Positions 1-6,571 of a stretch of DNA of 11,026 nt are shown piece by piece; positions within the stretch are counted from its first letter, which is position 1; every line of letters begins with the position of its first letter. The stretch is from Bacillota bacterium (GTDB lineage: Bacteria; Bacillota; UBA4882; UBA8346). The DNA lies in NCBI GenBank assembly GCA_023415375.1, contig JAEZKW010000313.1, forward strand, positions 1 to 11,026, given 5' to 3'. The notes under the pieces were generated by a model, which searched no databases, was not told where the DNA came from, and saw only the letters and a list, made by a program, of their open reading frames with translations. The position numbers and the translations under genes are program-made.

Positions 1-575
1 TAAATCGAAGACTCCGGGTTCGAACCCAGGAAAAACCCCATTCCCGGATCGAGAATGATCCGTTCCGATGAAATACCGGCATCATGTAGAGCGTTCAGCC
101 GTTCTTCAAAAAATTCAATAATCCCCGCGAATACTTGCTCTGGTTTTGTTGCTACCACTGTAGCCGGGCCTAAGCGTTGTATCGAGTGCATCACAATCAA
201 TTTACAGTCGGAATCCGCCAATTCAGGATAAATTTCAAGGTTAGGAAATCCCTGAATATCATTAAGATATTGGACTCCCTTTTGAATAACATGCTTTTGA
301 ACAACCGGGTTGAATGTATCAATCGAAACCGGGACATGGTTGGAATGTAACAAATCTATCACCGGGTTTAGGCGATCGATTTCCACTTGAGGGGGGACGG
401 GTCTGGTCTCCGGATTGCTGGATGCTGCCCCGATGTCAACAATATCAGCTCCATCATCGATGAGCTGAACTGCTTTTTTTAAAGCGATTTCGGGTTTCAG
501 ATAATATCCGCCATCGGAAAAACTGTCTTCGGTAATATTTAAAATCCCCATTATTTTGGGTTTAATAATTTCCAT
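1..575 (-). CDS. folP: Dihydropteroate synthase, Sul-like, 3' end beyond window
   Basis: Condenses p-aminobenzoate with dihydropterin pyrophosphate to dihydropteroate in cytosolic folate synthesis. The first 191 residues are visible, reading from an ATG preceded by AAAGGAG with a 10-nt spacer. Family motifs appear in order: MGILNITEDSFSDGG at 9-23 (pterin-site Asn13), a DIGAASSNPETRPV loop at 47-60, SIDTF at 84-88 (Asp86), YLNDIQGF at 103-110 (Asn105), VMHS at 128-131 and LDPGMGFFLG at 175-184. The last third, with the SRK lysine and the final arginine region, lies outside. The ASSNP loop and GMGFFLG stretch match, as I remember them, the plasmid-borne Sul2 enzyme rather than the GGESTRPG and DPGIGF forms of ordinary FolP. 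It lies 95 nt after the preceding minus-strand gene and may share its transcript. Confidence in the DHPS call is very high; the Sul-like subtype is by remembered comparison only. Confidence 0.95.
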   Translation of the reverse strand, partial: MEIIKPKIMGILNITEDSFSDGGYYLKPEIALKKAVQLIDDGADIVDIGAASSNPETRPVPPQVEIDRLNPVIDLLHSNHVPVSIDTFNPVVQKHVIQKGVQYLNDIQGFPNLEIYPELADSDCKLIVMHSIQRLGPATVVATKPEQVFAGIIEFFEERLNALHDAGISSERIILDPGMGFFLGSNPESSI

Positions 576-670
576 AGCTTCAAGGCTCCTTTAACGACCC
601 AAAGTGTACTATCATTCTCCACCCAAAACCCTGAATGATTTATATCCGGTTCCTATTTGAGTTCTCCCAA

Positions 671-1285
671 TCAATCCGCGTTTTCACCCAATTCAATTTC
701 CGATACTTTTCCTTTTATTTGCCCAAACTTGATATAAGAAAGCTGCCATTCATAAAATATCGAACCCAAGTCATCATAAATCGTTTGTGAAGGAACACTG
801 TATCTTTTCTTGACCAGACCCATGGGATCCCCCACCTTGATTCCGCGATAGGATTGAAATTTATCGGTCTTAACTGTTATCATAAAAAGATGACCGATAT
901 CCTGGGGTCTAGGGCGAGTTTTTTCAGCTGAATTTTGAAAACCCAATTCAAAATCAGGATAAGTCCAATATGTACAATAAACAGTGTAATCAGCATTGTT
1001 CGGAGACGCGACAGTGATAACTTTCGTCCGAAGCGGCGCTCCGTAAAGATTGCGAACATGTCCGGATGAGGTTCCTAACTCCAACCTTACCAGTCTCAAA
1101 TCCTCCTCGTGATATGTCGATTCGAATGATTGAATATTCCCAGTTTGATGCCATGATGTGGGAAATTCTTTGATATTCTGACTGAGAACTTGTTTGCTAT
1201 AGTAAATAATAAACCTCATATTCAGAGCACATACTAAAATTAAAATGATGACTGCAATGATTATGATCCAAGTGATCCGCTTCAT
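671..1285 (-). CDS. Single-pass membrane protein with two G-x-S/D-type modules, function unknown
   Basis: I do not recognise this protein. The chosen ATG at 1285 gives 204 residues beginning MKRITW. An in-frame ATG at 1333 would add 16 lysine-rich residues and overlap the upstream gene by 25 nt, but it has no visible ribosome binding site. The inner start has only a weak one, AAAGAG 9 nt away. One hydrophobic helix occupies about residues 4-24 and leaves a roughly 180-residue domain outside the membrane. Two similar segments lie in that domain: LELGTSSGHVRNLYGAP (about 68-84) and IKVGDPMGLVKKRYSVP (about 149-165). They resemble the 'G-x-s-x-x-x-V-x-x-x-y-G-x-P' pattern of small BamE/SmpA-like or peptidase-propeptide-like modules, but that is pattern-level inference. 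The gene is probably co-transcribed with the nucleosidase gene, whose stop is 23 nt upstream of this start. Confidence 0.75.
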   Translation of the reverse strand: MKRITWIIIIAVIILILVCALNMRFIIYYSKQVLSQNIKEFPTSWHQTGNIQSFESTYHEEDLRLVRLELGTSSGHVRNLYGAPLRTKVITVASPNNADYTVYCTYWTYPDFELGFQNSAEKTRPRPQDIGHLFMITVKTDKFQSYRGIKVGDPMGLVKKRYSVPSQTIYDDLGSIFYEWQLSYIKFGQIKGKVSEIELGENAD

Positions 1286-1308
1286 AATACTCAGCTCTTT
1301 TCCTTTTT

Positions 1309-2010
1309 TTATAACTTTGACCGGCTTATCCATTCCGGCAAATTGGCCACGAATACCCTTAATATACTTTCAGCATTATCCTCAAATACTTTGACATTTC
1401 CTTGATATGCCTCCCCGCCATCCGAACCGACCAAATCCGATACTCCTCGAAGTATCAACGTTTTGATATGGTTTTTGGCTGCCACCCACGCTATGGAGCC
1501 CGACTCCCAATCCGCAGCCGTCGCTCCATACTTTTGATGAAGCGCTTCAATATCTTCACAAAGCACATCCCTATCTCCCGATACCATCAAAGCACGTTGA
1601 ACATTTTGAGGAAAAGGCCCCGTTAACCACGATAAATCAATCTCGGTAATATAATGGGCTATGGATTCATCCAAAGAACCCATTTGTTCGGTAATATCGT
1701 AGACTATTGCTTTTTCTACCAGAATGATAGCACCTTTTTCAACAAGGCCCCGAAAACCCCCACAGGTACCCAAATTAATAATCAACGCCGGCCACCAGCG
1801 ATCAATGACATATTGCGTGGAAGCCGCGGCAGAAATTTTCCCCCAACCGCCCTGAAAGAAAATGACTTTATGTCCTATTTCCGCATTCTCAAAGTACTGG
1901 CCAAAGGGAGAATTAGTGATAACGCTATGGAGTTGTTGCTTTATAAAGATTTTGCCGATAATACTCCATTCAATATCGGATGATATGATGACAACAATTG
2001 GGGAACTCAT
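1309..2010 (-). CDS. Nucleoside phosphorylase-superfamily nucleosidase (MTA/SAH nucleosidase-like)
   Basis: The 233-residue product fits the PNP/UDP family, whose nucleosidase branch cleaves the glycosidic bond of 5'-methylthioadenosine, S-adenosylhomocysteine or related nucleosides in the cytosol. Visible motifs are Glu14 in an SDIEW segment near the N terminus (position of the MTAN catalytic-water glutamate), QGGWGK at 53-58, the NLGTCGGF glycine loop at 79-86, SGDRDVL at 144-150, ADWESGSIA at 166-174 (Glu169 at the ribose-binding position) and RGVSDLVGSD at 188-197 (Asp192 at the catalytic-acid position). The residues before Glu169 are Asp-Trp instead of the usual Glu-Met of MTAN, so the exact substrate is open; futalosine-type or another nucleoside remains possible. 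The ATG at 2010 is supported by GGGAGGGAG about 7 nt upstream. It heads a minus-strand cluster with the unknown membrane protein and the DHPS gene. Confidence 0.85.
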   Translation of the reverse strand: MSSPIVVIISSDIEWSIIGKIFIKQQLHSVITNSPFGQYFENAEIGHKVIFFQGGWGKISAAASTQYVIDRWWPALIINLGTCGGFRGLVEKGAIILVEKAIVYDITEQMGSLDESIAHYITEIDLSWLTGPFPQNVQRALMVSGDRDVLCEDIEALHQKYGATAADWESGSIAWVAAKNHIKTLILRGVSDLVGSDGGEAYQGNVKVFEDNAESILRVFVANLPEWISRSKL

Positions 2011-2066
2011 AAAGACTCCCTCCCAAATATTACGGTATTGCTCCCGAAAACGCCTCTCATTTTCTT

Positions 2067-2083
2067 AATACCTTGAAGGTATT
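2067..2083. promoter_or_regulatory. 17-bp perfect palindrome upstream of the nucleosidase gene
   Basis: AATACCTT and AAGGTATT are exact inverted repeats around one central base. The site lies 57 nt upstream of the nucleosidase start and 242 nt of gene-free DNA surrounds it. Its symmetry and position suit a dimeric regulator's operator. As RNA it would be a small hairpin with no U-run, so a terminator is unlikely. No clear sigma-A promoter hexamers were found beside it, so the operator reading is a guess. Confidence 0.35.
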
Positions 2084-2186
2084 TGCCTTTATTAATTCCA
2101 CAAAAATTTAGCCATCCCTTTCCACAGAAACTAAACTGCTACCGGCACGCAATTTATCTGAAATTCAATTTTTTATTCTCGCACAC

Positions 2187-2208
2187 AAAAAAGCTCCCGA
2201 AGGAGCTT
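2187..2208 (-). terminator. Intrinsic terminator with UUCG tetraloop
   Basis: Read on the minus strand, a 7-bp stem AAGCTCC / GGAGCTT closes a TTCG loop, giving the very stable C(UUCG)G tetraloop, and is followed by a run of T. It lies 44 nt after the stop codon of the GerMN-domain gene and would end that transcript before the nucleosidase cluster begins. Confidence 0.8.
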
Positions 2209-2252
2209 GTGAAATTTGTTCATAAATTCATTAACCAGGAGAGACATAGCTT

Positions 2253-2828
2253 CTAGAACAGTTCCGGATCAACCACCTGATCATTATAGCCTAAGAGTCC
2301 CGAAACATCGACATGACCTGCTAAAGACTCAACTTCTTTTCCTTCAACCAAAATTTTGACCCGAAAAACATCTGGAAATTTAGTCAGCGTATTCACTATG
2401 GATGCAACGGCCAGCATTTCTGTAGAAGCGCCTACATTAAGCCCAGTGACATTCGAACTTAAGTTTAAATAGGCGATCCCTTTTTTGATAGAAAGGTTTA
2501 TGACCTTGGTATCCTTAGGAAATAGCGGTAACAATTTCGACCCAGTCGGTGGACCTGCAAATAAAGCATTGAGGGCTTGAATGTGCAAATCTTGATCCAT
2601 TTTCACCCGATATAACACTGGTTTTAAACTAAAATTAGCGGCCGCAGGCTTTAAAAAGAATACGACAACATCAATCTCGCTAGTTCTACCATTTAAATCA
2701 GACTTTATTTTTGGCGCTTCAATACTTGCCCGCTCGAATGGAAACATGCCGGCGCGTCCCCAAAGAAATCCGCCAATTCCCACTACAATCAAGAAAAAAG
2801 CGATCAGCGCGGTCGTAGAACGTCGCAT
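2253..2828 (-). CDS. GerMN-domain membrane-anchored protein
   Basis: This 191-residue protein has one N-terminal membrane helix (about 7-24) and then a GerMN domain from about residue 50 to 170, placing it outside the cytoplasmic membrane. The domain is recognised by VVVFFLKP at its start, the conserved core around ALNALFAGPPTGSKLLPLFP with the GP turn, KGIAYLNLSSNV, and ASIVNTLTKFPDVFRVKILV ending in EGKEV. In Bacillus the lipoprotein GerM is needed for sporulation and germination, and GerMN domains probably bind other envelope proteins. Here a plain helix replaces the lipobox. ATG at 2828 is chosen because GGGGG lies 8 nt upstream; a TTG immediately before it is the alternative. Only 15 nt separate it from the outer-membrane barrel gene upstream, so the two are probably one operon ending at the hairpin terminator downstream. 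Confidence 0.85.
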   Translation of the reverse strand: MRRSTTALIAFFLIVVGIGGFLWGRAGMFPFERASIEAPKIKSDLNGRTSEIDVVVFFLKPAAANFSLKPVLYRVKMDQDLHIQALNALFAGPPTGSKLLPLFPKDTKVINLSIKKGIAYLNLSSNVTGLNVGASTEMLAVASIVNTLTKFPDVFRVKILVEGKEVESLAGHVDVSGLLGYNDQVVDPELF

Positions 2829-2843
2829 CAATCATGCCCCCTA

Positions 2844-3590
2844 TCAAAATTTATGCTCAATCCCCAACCGGTATTTCATGTTATGGTCGTAATAATCGTT
2901 AAAATTCAAAAGCAAATTGGTACGGTCACTCAAAGCGAATCGAAAACTAGTATCTGTGAAAACTTCTGCTGAGGCGTACAGTAATGGTTTAAAATTCAAG
3001 CTAAATTTACTCCAAGCTCCGGAGAAATCGCCACGGAGAAAGAATTGCGGATCATTCTGGGAATTATAAGTGTACGGTTTAAATCCATCACCGGCATTGC
3101 CACTGATTCCGGTAAAAATATATTGATGCTTGTACATCTCAATTCGCCATGCAATTTCATAGTTTTGCCAATCTTTACCTTCATAGTTGTAATTGTAGAA
3201 ACCGGTAAGTCTCAGGTTGCTTGTGCCAAACGGAGCCGCAAAGTCGATACCGGCATAGGGTATTGTTTCATCAGGCTGCGAGTCGTATCGTCCCCCAACT
3301 TTAATCCCCAACCAACTATTGGCTTGATAGCGCAGATCAGTTCTAAGGTAATAATCCCGTTCATTATTATATTTCTTTTCAGATACATAATCAGTTACTT
3401 CTCCCGCCTCGGCATCCAGGGTAAACTTATCAGTGAGCTTAAAGTCGCCTTGTAACAAACTCTTATTGCCAAAGAGGCCGGTAAAATCTCCCTTAGAGGT
3501 ATTTTCCTCAGCCCAGGCCGGTATAGTTATACCCGGTATCGCAATACCTATTAATAATACAATCACAATAAGACTGGCTATTTTTTTCAA
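2844..3590 (-). CDS. Putative outer-membrane beta-barrel protein
   Basis: The 248-residue product starts with a Sec signal peptide: Lys2-Lys3, a hydrophobic core at 6-18, and an AWA/EEN cleavage site after Ala27. The mature 221 residues are rich in alternating polar/hydrophobic strands with aromatic residues (for example DYYLRTDLRYQ, LRLTGFYNYNY, IEMYKHQYIFTGISG, FSLNFKPLLYASAEVF), separated by short Gly/Asn/Asp turns. The chain ends LGIEHKF: a C-terminal Phe at the end of an amphipathic strand is the recognition signal used by the BAM insertion machinery. This points to a small barrel of roughly 8-12 strands in an outer membrane. No SLH domain is present. The start is a TTG with a strong AAGGAG 8 nt upstream; no ATG competes. 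What passes through or binds to it is unknown. It is co-directional with, and 15 nt from, the GerMN-domain gene. Confidence 0.75.
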   Translation of the reverse strand: MKKIASLIVIVLLIGIAIPGITIPAWAEENTSKGDFTGLFGNKSLLQGDFKLTDKFTLDAEAGEVTDYVSEKKYNNERDYYLRTDLRYQANSWLGIKVGGRYDSQPDETIPYAGIDFAAPFGTSNLRLTGFYNYNYEGKDWQNYEIAWRIEMYKHQYIFTGISGNAGDGFKPYTYNSQNDPQFFLRGDFSGAWSKFSLNFKPLLYASAEVFTDTSFRFALSDRTNLLLNFNDYYDHNMKYRLGIEHKF

Positions 3591-3686
3591 TTGATTTGCT
3601 CCTTCCTTCTTCCTAGATCAACAAAACGTTCATAATAAACTTTCGTTCCAAAGGTTAAGCAGAAAGATATTAAGGTATTTCGCTAC

Positions 3687-3716
3687 ATTATAAAATATTC
3701 CTCTTTCAAGCGCCAA
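3687..3716 (-). promoter_or_regulatory. Candidate sigma-A promoter for the barrel/GerMN genes
   Basis: On the minus strand, a perfect TATAAT (3692 to 3687) lies 18 nt after TTGGCG (3716 to 3711, four of six matches to TTGACA). Transcription would begin near 3680 and leave a leader of about 90 nt before the TTG start at 3590. The rest of the 221-nt gap behind the LD-carboxypeptidase gene holds no terminator that I can see, so read-through from that gene is also possible. Confidence 0.45.
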
Positions 3717-3811
3717 AACAGGAGCTGTAATCATTAGTGAAATGCCTAAAATTAGGGAATTCTGGGACCAGGGAACGGGTATTGGATCTTTATCTCAATA
3801 CAAAAATGAAT

Positions 3812-4735
3812 TTATTCCACCGGATTTTCTAATAAAATCAGACTTCCTCTGTCGATATCGACCTCAGCCATAACCCCTTGGGGAATGGTCCATGGATTGA
3901 CGATATGTCCAATCGGAAAACCATAGGCTACGGGGCATTTTAAGGTACTTAATCTTTCGGTAAATACTTTAACAAGTTGATTTTCATCTTGATCGGGTAA
4001 TGGGATACACCTTCCTATAACGACTGCAGTCACTGTAGAAAGAATTCCCGAAATAATAAGCTGGGTTAACATTCGATCAATTCGGTAAGACGGCTCCCCA
4101 ACTTCTTCCAAAAATAATATAACCCCGTCTAAATTGGGTAAAAACCGGGTTCCCATTAATGATGTAAGGGTCGCCAGATTTCCACCTAAGATAATCCCTT
4201 GGGCTTTACCACTATAAATAGGGATATAGTTTTCCCGGCTTTCCGGAGGCCATTCCAGTTCAATTGAATTTCTGCCTCCTCTTAAAATTCCCAAAGCCTG
4301 ATTGATTGCAAATTCTCCTTCTAAACTGGTCAAAACCGGCCCATGAAAGGTCACCAAGCGGACCTCTGACCACAAAGCCATTTCCAGTGCAGTGATATCA
4401 CTAAATCCAATCATAATTTTTGGCTTTTTCCCAAATAAACCATACCATAACTGGGGTAATAACCTTATGCTCCCGTAACCCCCCCGCAGACACCAAATCG
4501 CACGAATTTCATCATTCTGCCAAAGTCTCTCCAAGTCAGCCTGCCTGATGATATCGGTGCCTGCCAAATCTCCCTCCATAGGAATGACTGTATTGCCCAG
4601 TACTATAGAATATCCAAATTCATCAAGTTTAGATGTCGCCCTGGTAATATCATCAAGAGAATGCAGAGGGCTGGCTGGCGCAACTACACCAATTGTATTT
4701 CCTAATTGTAGAGCCTTACCTTTGATCTTTTTCAC
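3812..4735 (-). CDS. ldcA: LD-carboxypeptidase (peptidase family S66)
   Basis: This enzyme family removes the terminal D-alanine from muramoyl tetrapeptides during peptidoglycan recycling; members without export signals, like this one, act in the cytosol. A GTG at 4735 is chosen over an upstream TTG at 4783 because GAGGTG lies 6 nt before it and the resulting N terminus, KKIKGKALQLGNTIGVVAPASP, begins where the family normally begins. The product is 307 residues, the usual length. The S66 catalytic triad is visible: Ser112 in IGFSD, Glu210 in LFLEEVGEPSYRIDRM, and His277 in FPIGHIVNP. The conserved LRGGYGS (83-89) and HGPVLTS (131-137) motifs are also present. It faces the germination-receptor operon across a 174-nt divergent gap. 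Cell-wall muropeptide processing fits a spore and envelope neighbourhood, but it may simply be housekeeping. Confidence 0.93.
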   Translation of the reverse strand: MKKIKGKALQLGNTIGVVAPASPLHSLDDITRATSKLDEFGYSIVLGNTVIPMEGDLAGTDIIRQADLERLWQNDEIRAIWCLRGGYGSIRLLPQLWYGLFGKKPKIMIGFSDITALEMALWSEVRLVTFHGPVLTSLEGEFAINQALGILRGGRNSIELEWPPESRENYIPIYSGKAQGIILGGNLATLTSLMGTRFLPNLDGVILFLEEVGEPSYRIDRMLTQLIISGILSTVTAVVIGRCIPLPDQDENQLVKVFTERLSTLKCPVAYGFPIGHIVNPWTIPQGVMAEVDIDRGSLILLENPVE

Positions 4736-4824
4736 CAAAGCCACCTCGATACTTATTAAACAATAAACCATAAACTGCAACAACCAACTAAAAAGGAATC
4801 AGGGAATTAAAAAGTATGAAACTG

Positions 4825-4853
4825 TAAATAATGACAGAAGCTATTTAATACTG
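4825..4853 (+). promoter_or_regulatory. Weak candidate forespore (sigma-G-like) promoter for the ger operon
   Basis: TAAATA (4825-4830) and AATACTG (4847-4853) are separated by 16 nt. They partly match the sigma-G pattern TGMATA and CATAMTA known for germinant-receptor operons of Bacillus. The match is imperfect in both boxes and the spacer is short, so this is only the best site I could find in the 174-nt divergent gap. It would give a leader of about 50 nt. Confidence 0.2.
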
Positions 4854-4909
4854 TTGCTTCTTCAAGTTATTATCCTATTGAAAGCAACTTAGTATTAGGG
4901 AGGCAACCA

Positions 4910-6571
4910 ATGAAAATCTGGAATCTGGTAAGAAAAATCTTTAAATTCGGGAGGCAAGAAAAACAATTTTCTTTCCCGGGGGCAATCGATGGATCGTTTA
5001 AACGCCCACCCATCGAAAATGAAAAATCTGAAGCTGAGAAAACCCTCAGCAAAAACTTAAAAGAGAACCGCCGCCTGTTGGAGGAAATCTTTGAAATTCC
5101 TACCAATATGGATTTTGTCATTCGGGACTTCAAAATCCCCGGCTTAGACTTGGATGCTCTCATTATATATATAGATGGGATGGCTGATCGTAATACCCAA
5201 AACTTTGCAGTGTTAGAGCCTTTAATGATTTTAAGTCCGGGAGAAATCTCCACCAAAAACCCCATCGAAACCATATCCCAAAAATTGCTTCCCGAAAGCC
5301 AGATTGTTAAAAATACCAAATTAAGCGACATTATTAACGGTGTTTTGGATGGTTCCAGTGTTCTGCTGATTGATAAATCCGACGAGGCCTTGGTGATTGA
5401 GACCAAAGGTTGGGAACATCGCGGGATCGAAAAGCCCGGTACTGAGCATGTGGTTCGGGGTCCCCAGGAGTCGTTTTCTGAGACTTTTAGGGCCAATACA
5501 GCCAATGTCCGCCGTTATATAAAAGATCCAAAACTAATCACTGAAATACTCCGGGTGGGGCGGCGCAGTCGAACGCTTGTCGGGATTATGTATATTAAAG
5601 ATATTGCCAATCCGAAACTAGTCGAAGAAGTGCGATACCGGATAAAAACCATTAGTGAAACGACAGATTATATAGCTGAGACAGGCGCTCTCGAAGAATT
5701 TCTAGAAGACCATCCAAGGTCCTTAATCCCTCAAATGCTTTCGACTGAGAGACCGGATCGGCTGGCTGCCCATATTCGCGAAGGTTACGTGGGAATTGTC
5801 ATGCAAAACAGCCCATTTTCGCTGGTAGTACCCACCACATTTACGATTTTTCTTCATGCCGCCGAAGACTATTATATACGCTGGCCTTTTGGCAACTTTT
5901 TACGCTTAATCCGGGCGGCATCGACTTTTATCGCTTTGCTGTTGCCGGCATTTTATATCGCAGTGGTCAATTACCACCAGGAAATGATCCCTACCGCTCT
6001 ACTTTTGGCGATGACGGCCGCACGAGAAACGGTTCCATTTCCGGCTATTGTCGAGATTTTATTCATGGAGTTTTCCTTTGAACTCATTCGCGAAGCCGGT
6101 ATCCGTATCCCTGGGGTCATTGGACCTACGATAGGAATTGTCGGAGCTTTGATTCTGGGACAAGCTGCAGTTGCTGCCTCTATTGTCAGTCCTATTATGA
6201 TTATCGTTGTGGCAATTACGGCTCTTGGTTCGTTCGTAGTACCCAATTACAACGCGTCATTTACCATACGCTTGTTGCGGTTCGGTTTTACGATACTGGC
6301 AAGTGTATTAGGCTTTTTTGGGATAGCATTTGGTATTTTTATCATGGTTCTCCATACCGCAACCTTGAACAGTTTTGGAGTGCCGTTTCTTTCACCGATT
6401 ACACCGTTCCGGTCTCAATCAACCGATCGTATCGTCAGACCTAAAGCCTTCAATCAACGTTTTCGGCCTTTTTTCTTAAACCCCCTTGACTCAATCCGTC
6501 AGGACAAAAAAACCCGTCCTTGGGACCGGCCCAAGCAAGGTAAAAATGAAGGAGATGAATCGGAATCTTGA
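4910..6571 (+). CDS. gerAA: Spore germination receptor subunit A (GerA family)
   Basis: This 553-residue protein is the A subunit of a nutrient germinant receptor in the spore inner membrane. A soluble N-terminal domain (about 60-290) carries the family block VVRGPQESFSETFRANTANV at 181-200 followed by the VRRYIKDPKL continuation. It is followed by a membrane domain (about 295-485) with the conserved MQNSPFSLVVPTTF, EDYYIRWPFGNFLRLIR, HQEMIPTALLLAMTAARETV and GALILGQAAVAASIVSP segments. The family tail GVPFLSPITPF lies at 490-500, after which comes a charged cytoplasmic end. Length is slightly above the roughly 480-540 residues common in the family because of the N- and C-terminal charged extensions. 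GGGAGG 7 nt before the ATG supports the start. It is the first gene of the three-gene operon, and the next frame starts on the last base of its stop codon. Symbol is by family; the particular receptor (GerA, GerB or GerK type) cannot be assigned. Confidence 0.96.
   Translation: MKIWNLVRKIFKFGRQEKQFSFPGAIDGSFKRPPIENEKSEAEKTLSKNLKENRRLLEEIFEIPTNMDFVIRDFKIPGLDLDALIIYIDGMADRNTQNFAVLEPLMILSPGEISTKNPIETISQKLLPESQIVKNTKLSDIINGVLDGSSVLLIDKSDEALVIETKGWEHRGIEKPGTEHVVRGPQESFSETFRANTANVRRYIKDPKLITEILRVGRRSRTLVGIMYIKDIANPKLVEEVRYRIKTISETTDYIAETGALEEFLEDHPRSLIPQMLSTERPDRLAAHIREGYVGIVMQNSPFSLVVPTTFTIFLHAAEDYYIRWPFGNFLRLIRAASTFIALLLPAFYIAVVNYHQEMIPTALLLAMTAARETVPFPAIVEILFMEFSFELIREAGIRIPGVIGPTIGIVGALILGQAAVAASIVSPIMIIVVAITALGSFVVPNYNASFTIRLLRFGFTILASVLGFFGIAFGIFIMVLHTATLNSFGVPFLSPITPFRSQSTDRIVRPKAFNQRFRPFFLNPLDSIRQDKKTRPWDRPKQGKNEGDESES

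Noticed and set aside
14..29. GGGTTCGAACCC, which looks like the T arm of a tRNA.
   Set aside because: It lies in the reading frame of the dihydropteroate synthase (encoding the GSNPE region), and no acceptor, D or anticodon arm can be built around it.
3741..3811. Short inverted repeats (CCTAATTTTAGG and TCTGGGACCAG-like) after the LD-carboxypeptidase gene, considered as a terminator.
   Set aside because: Stems are only 3-5 bp and no T-run follows on the minus strand.
4870..5505. Minus-strand open frame of 211 codons opposite the gerAA start.
   Set aside because: It is antisense to a clear GerA-family gene, shows serine-rich shadow composition and has no start signal.
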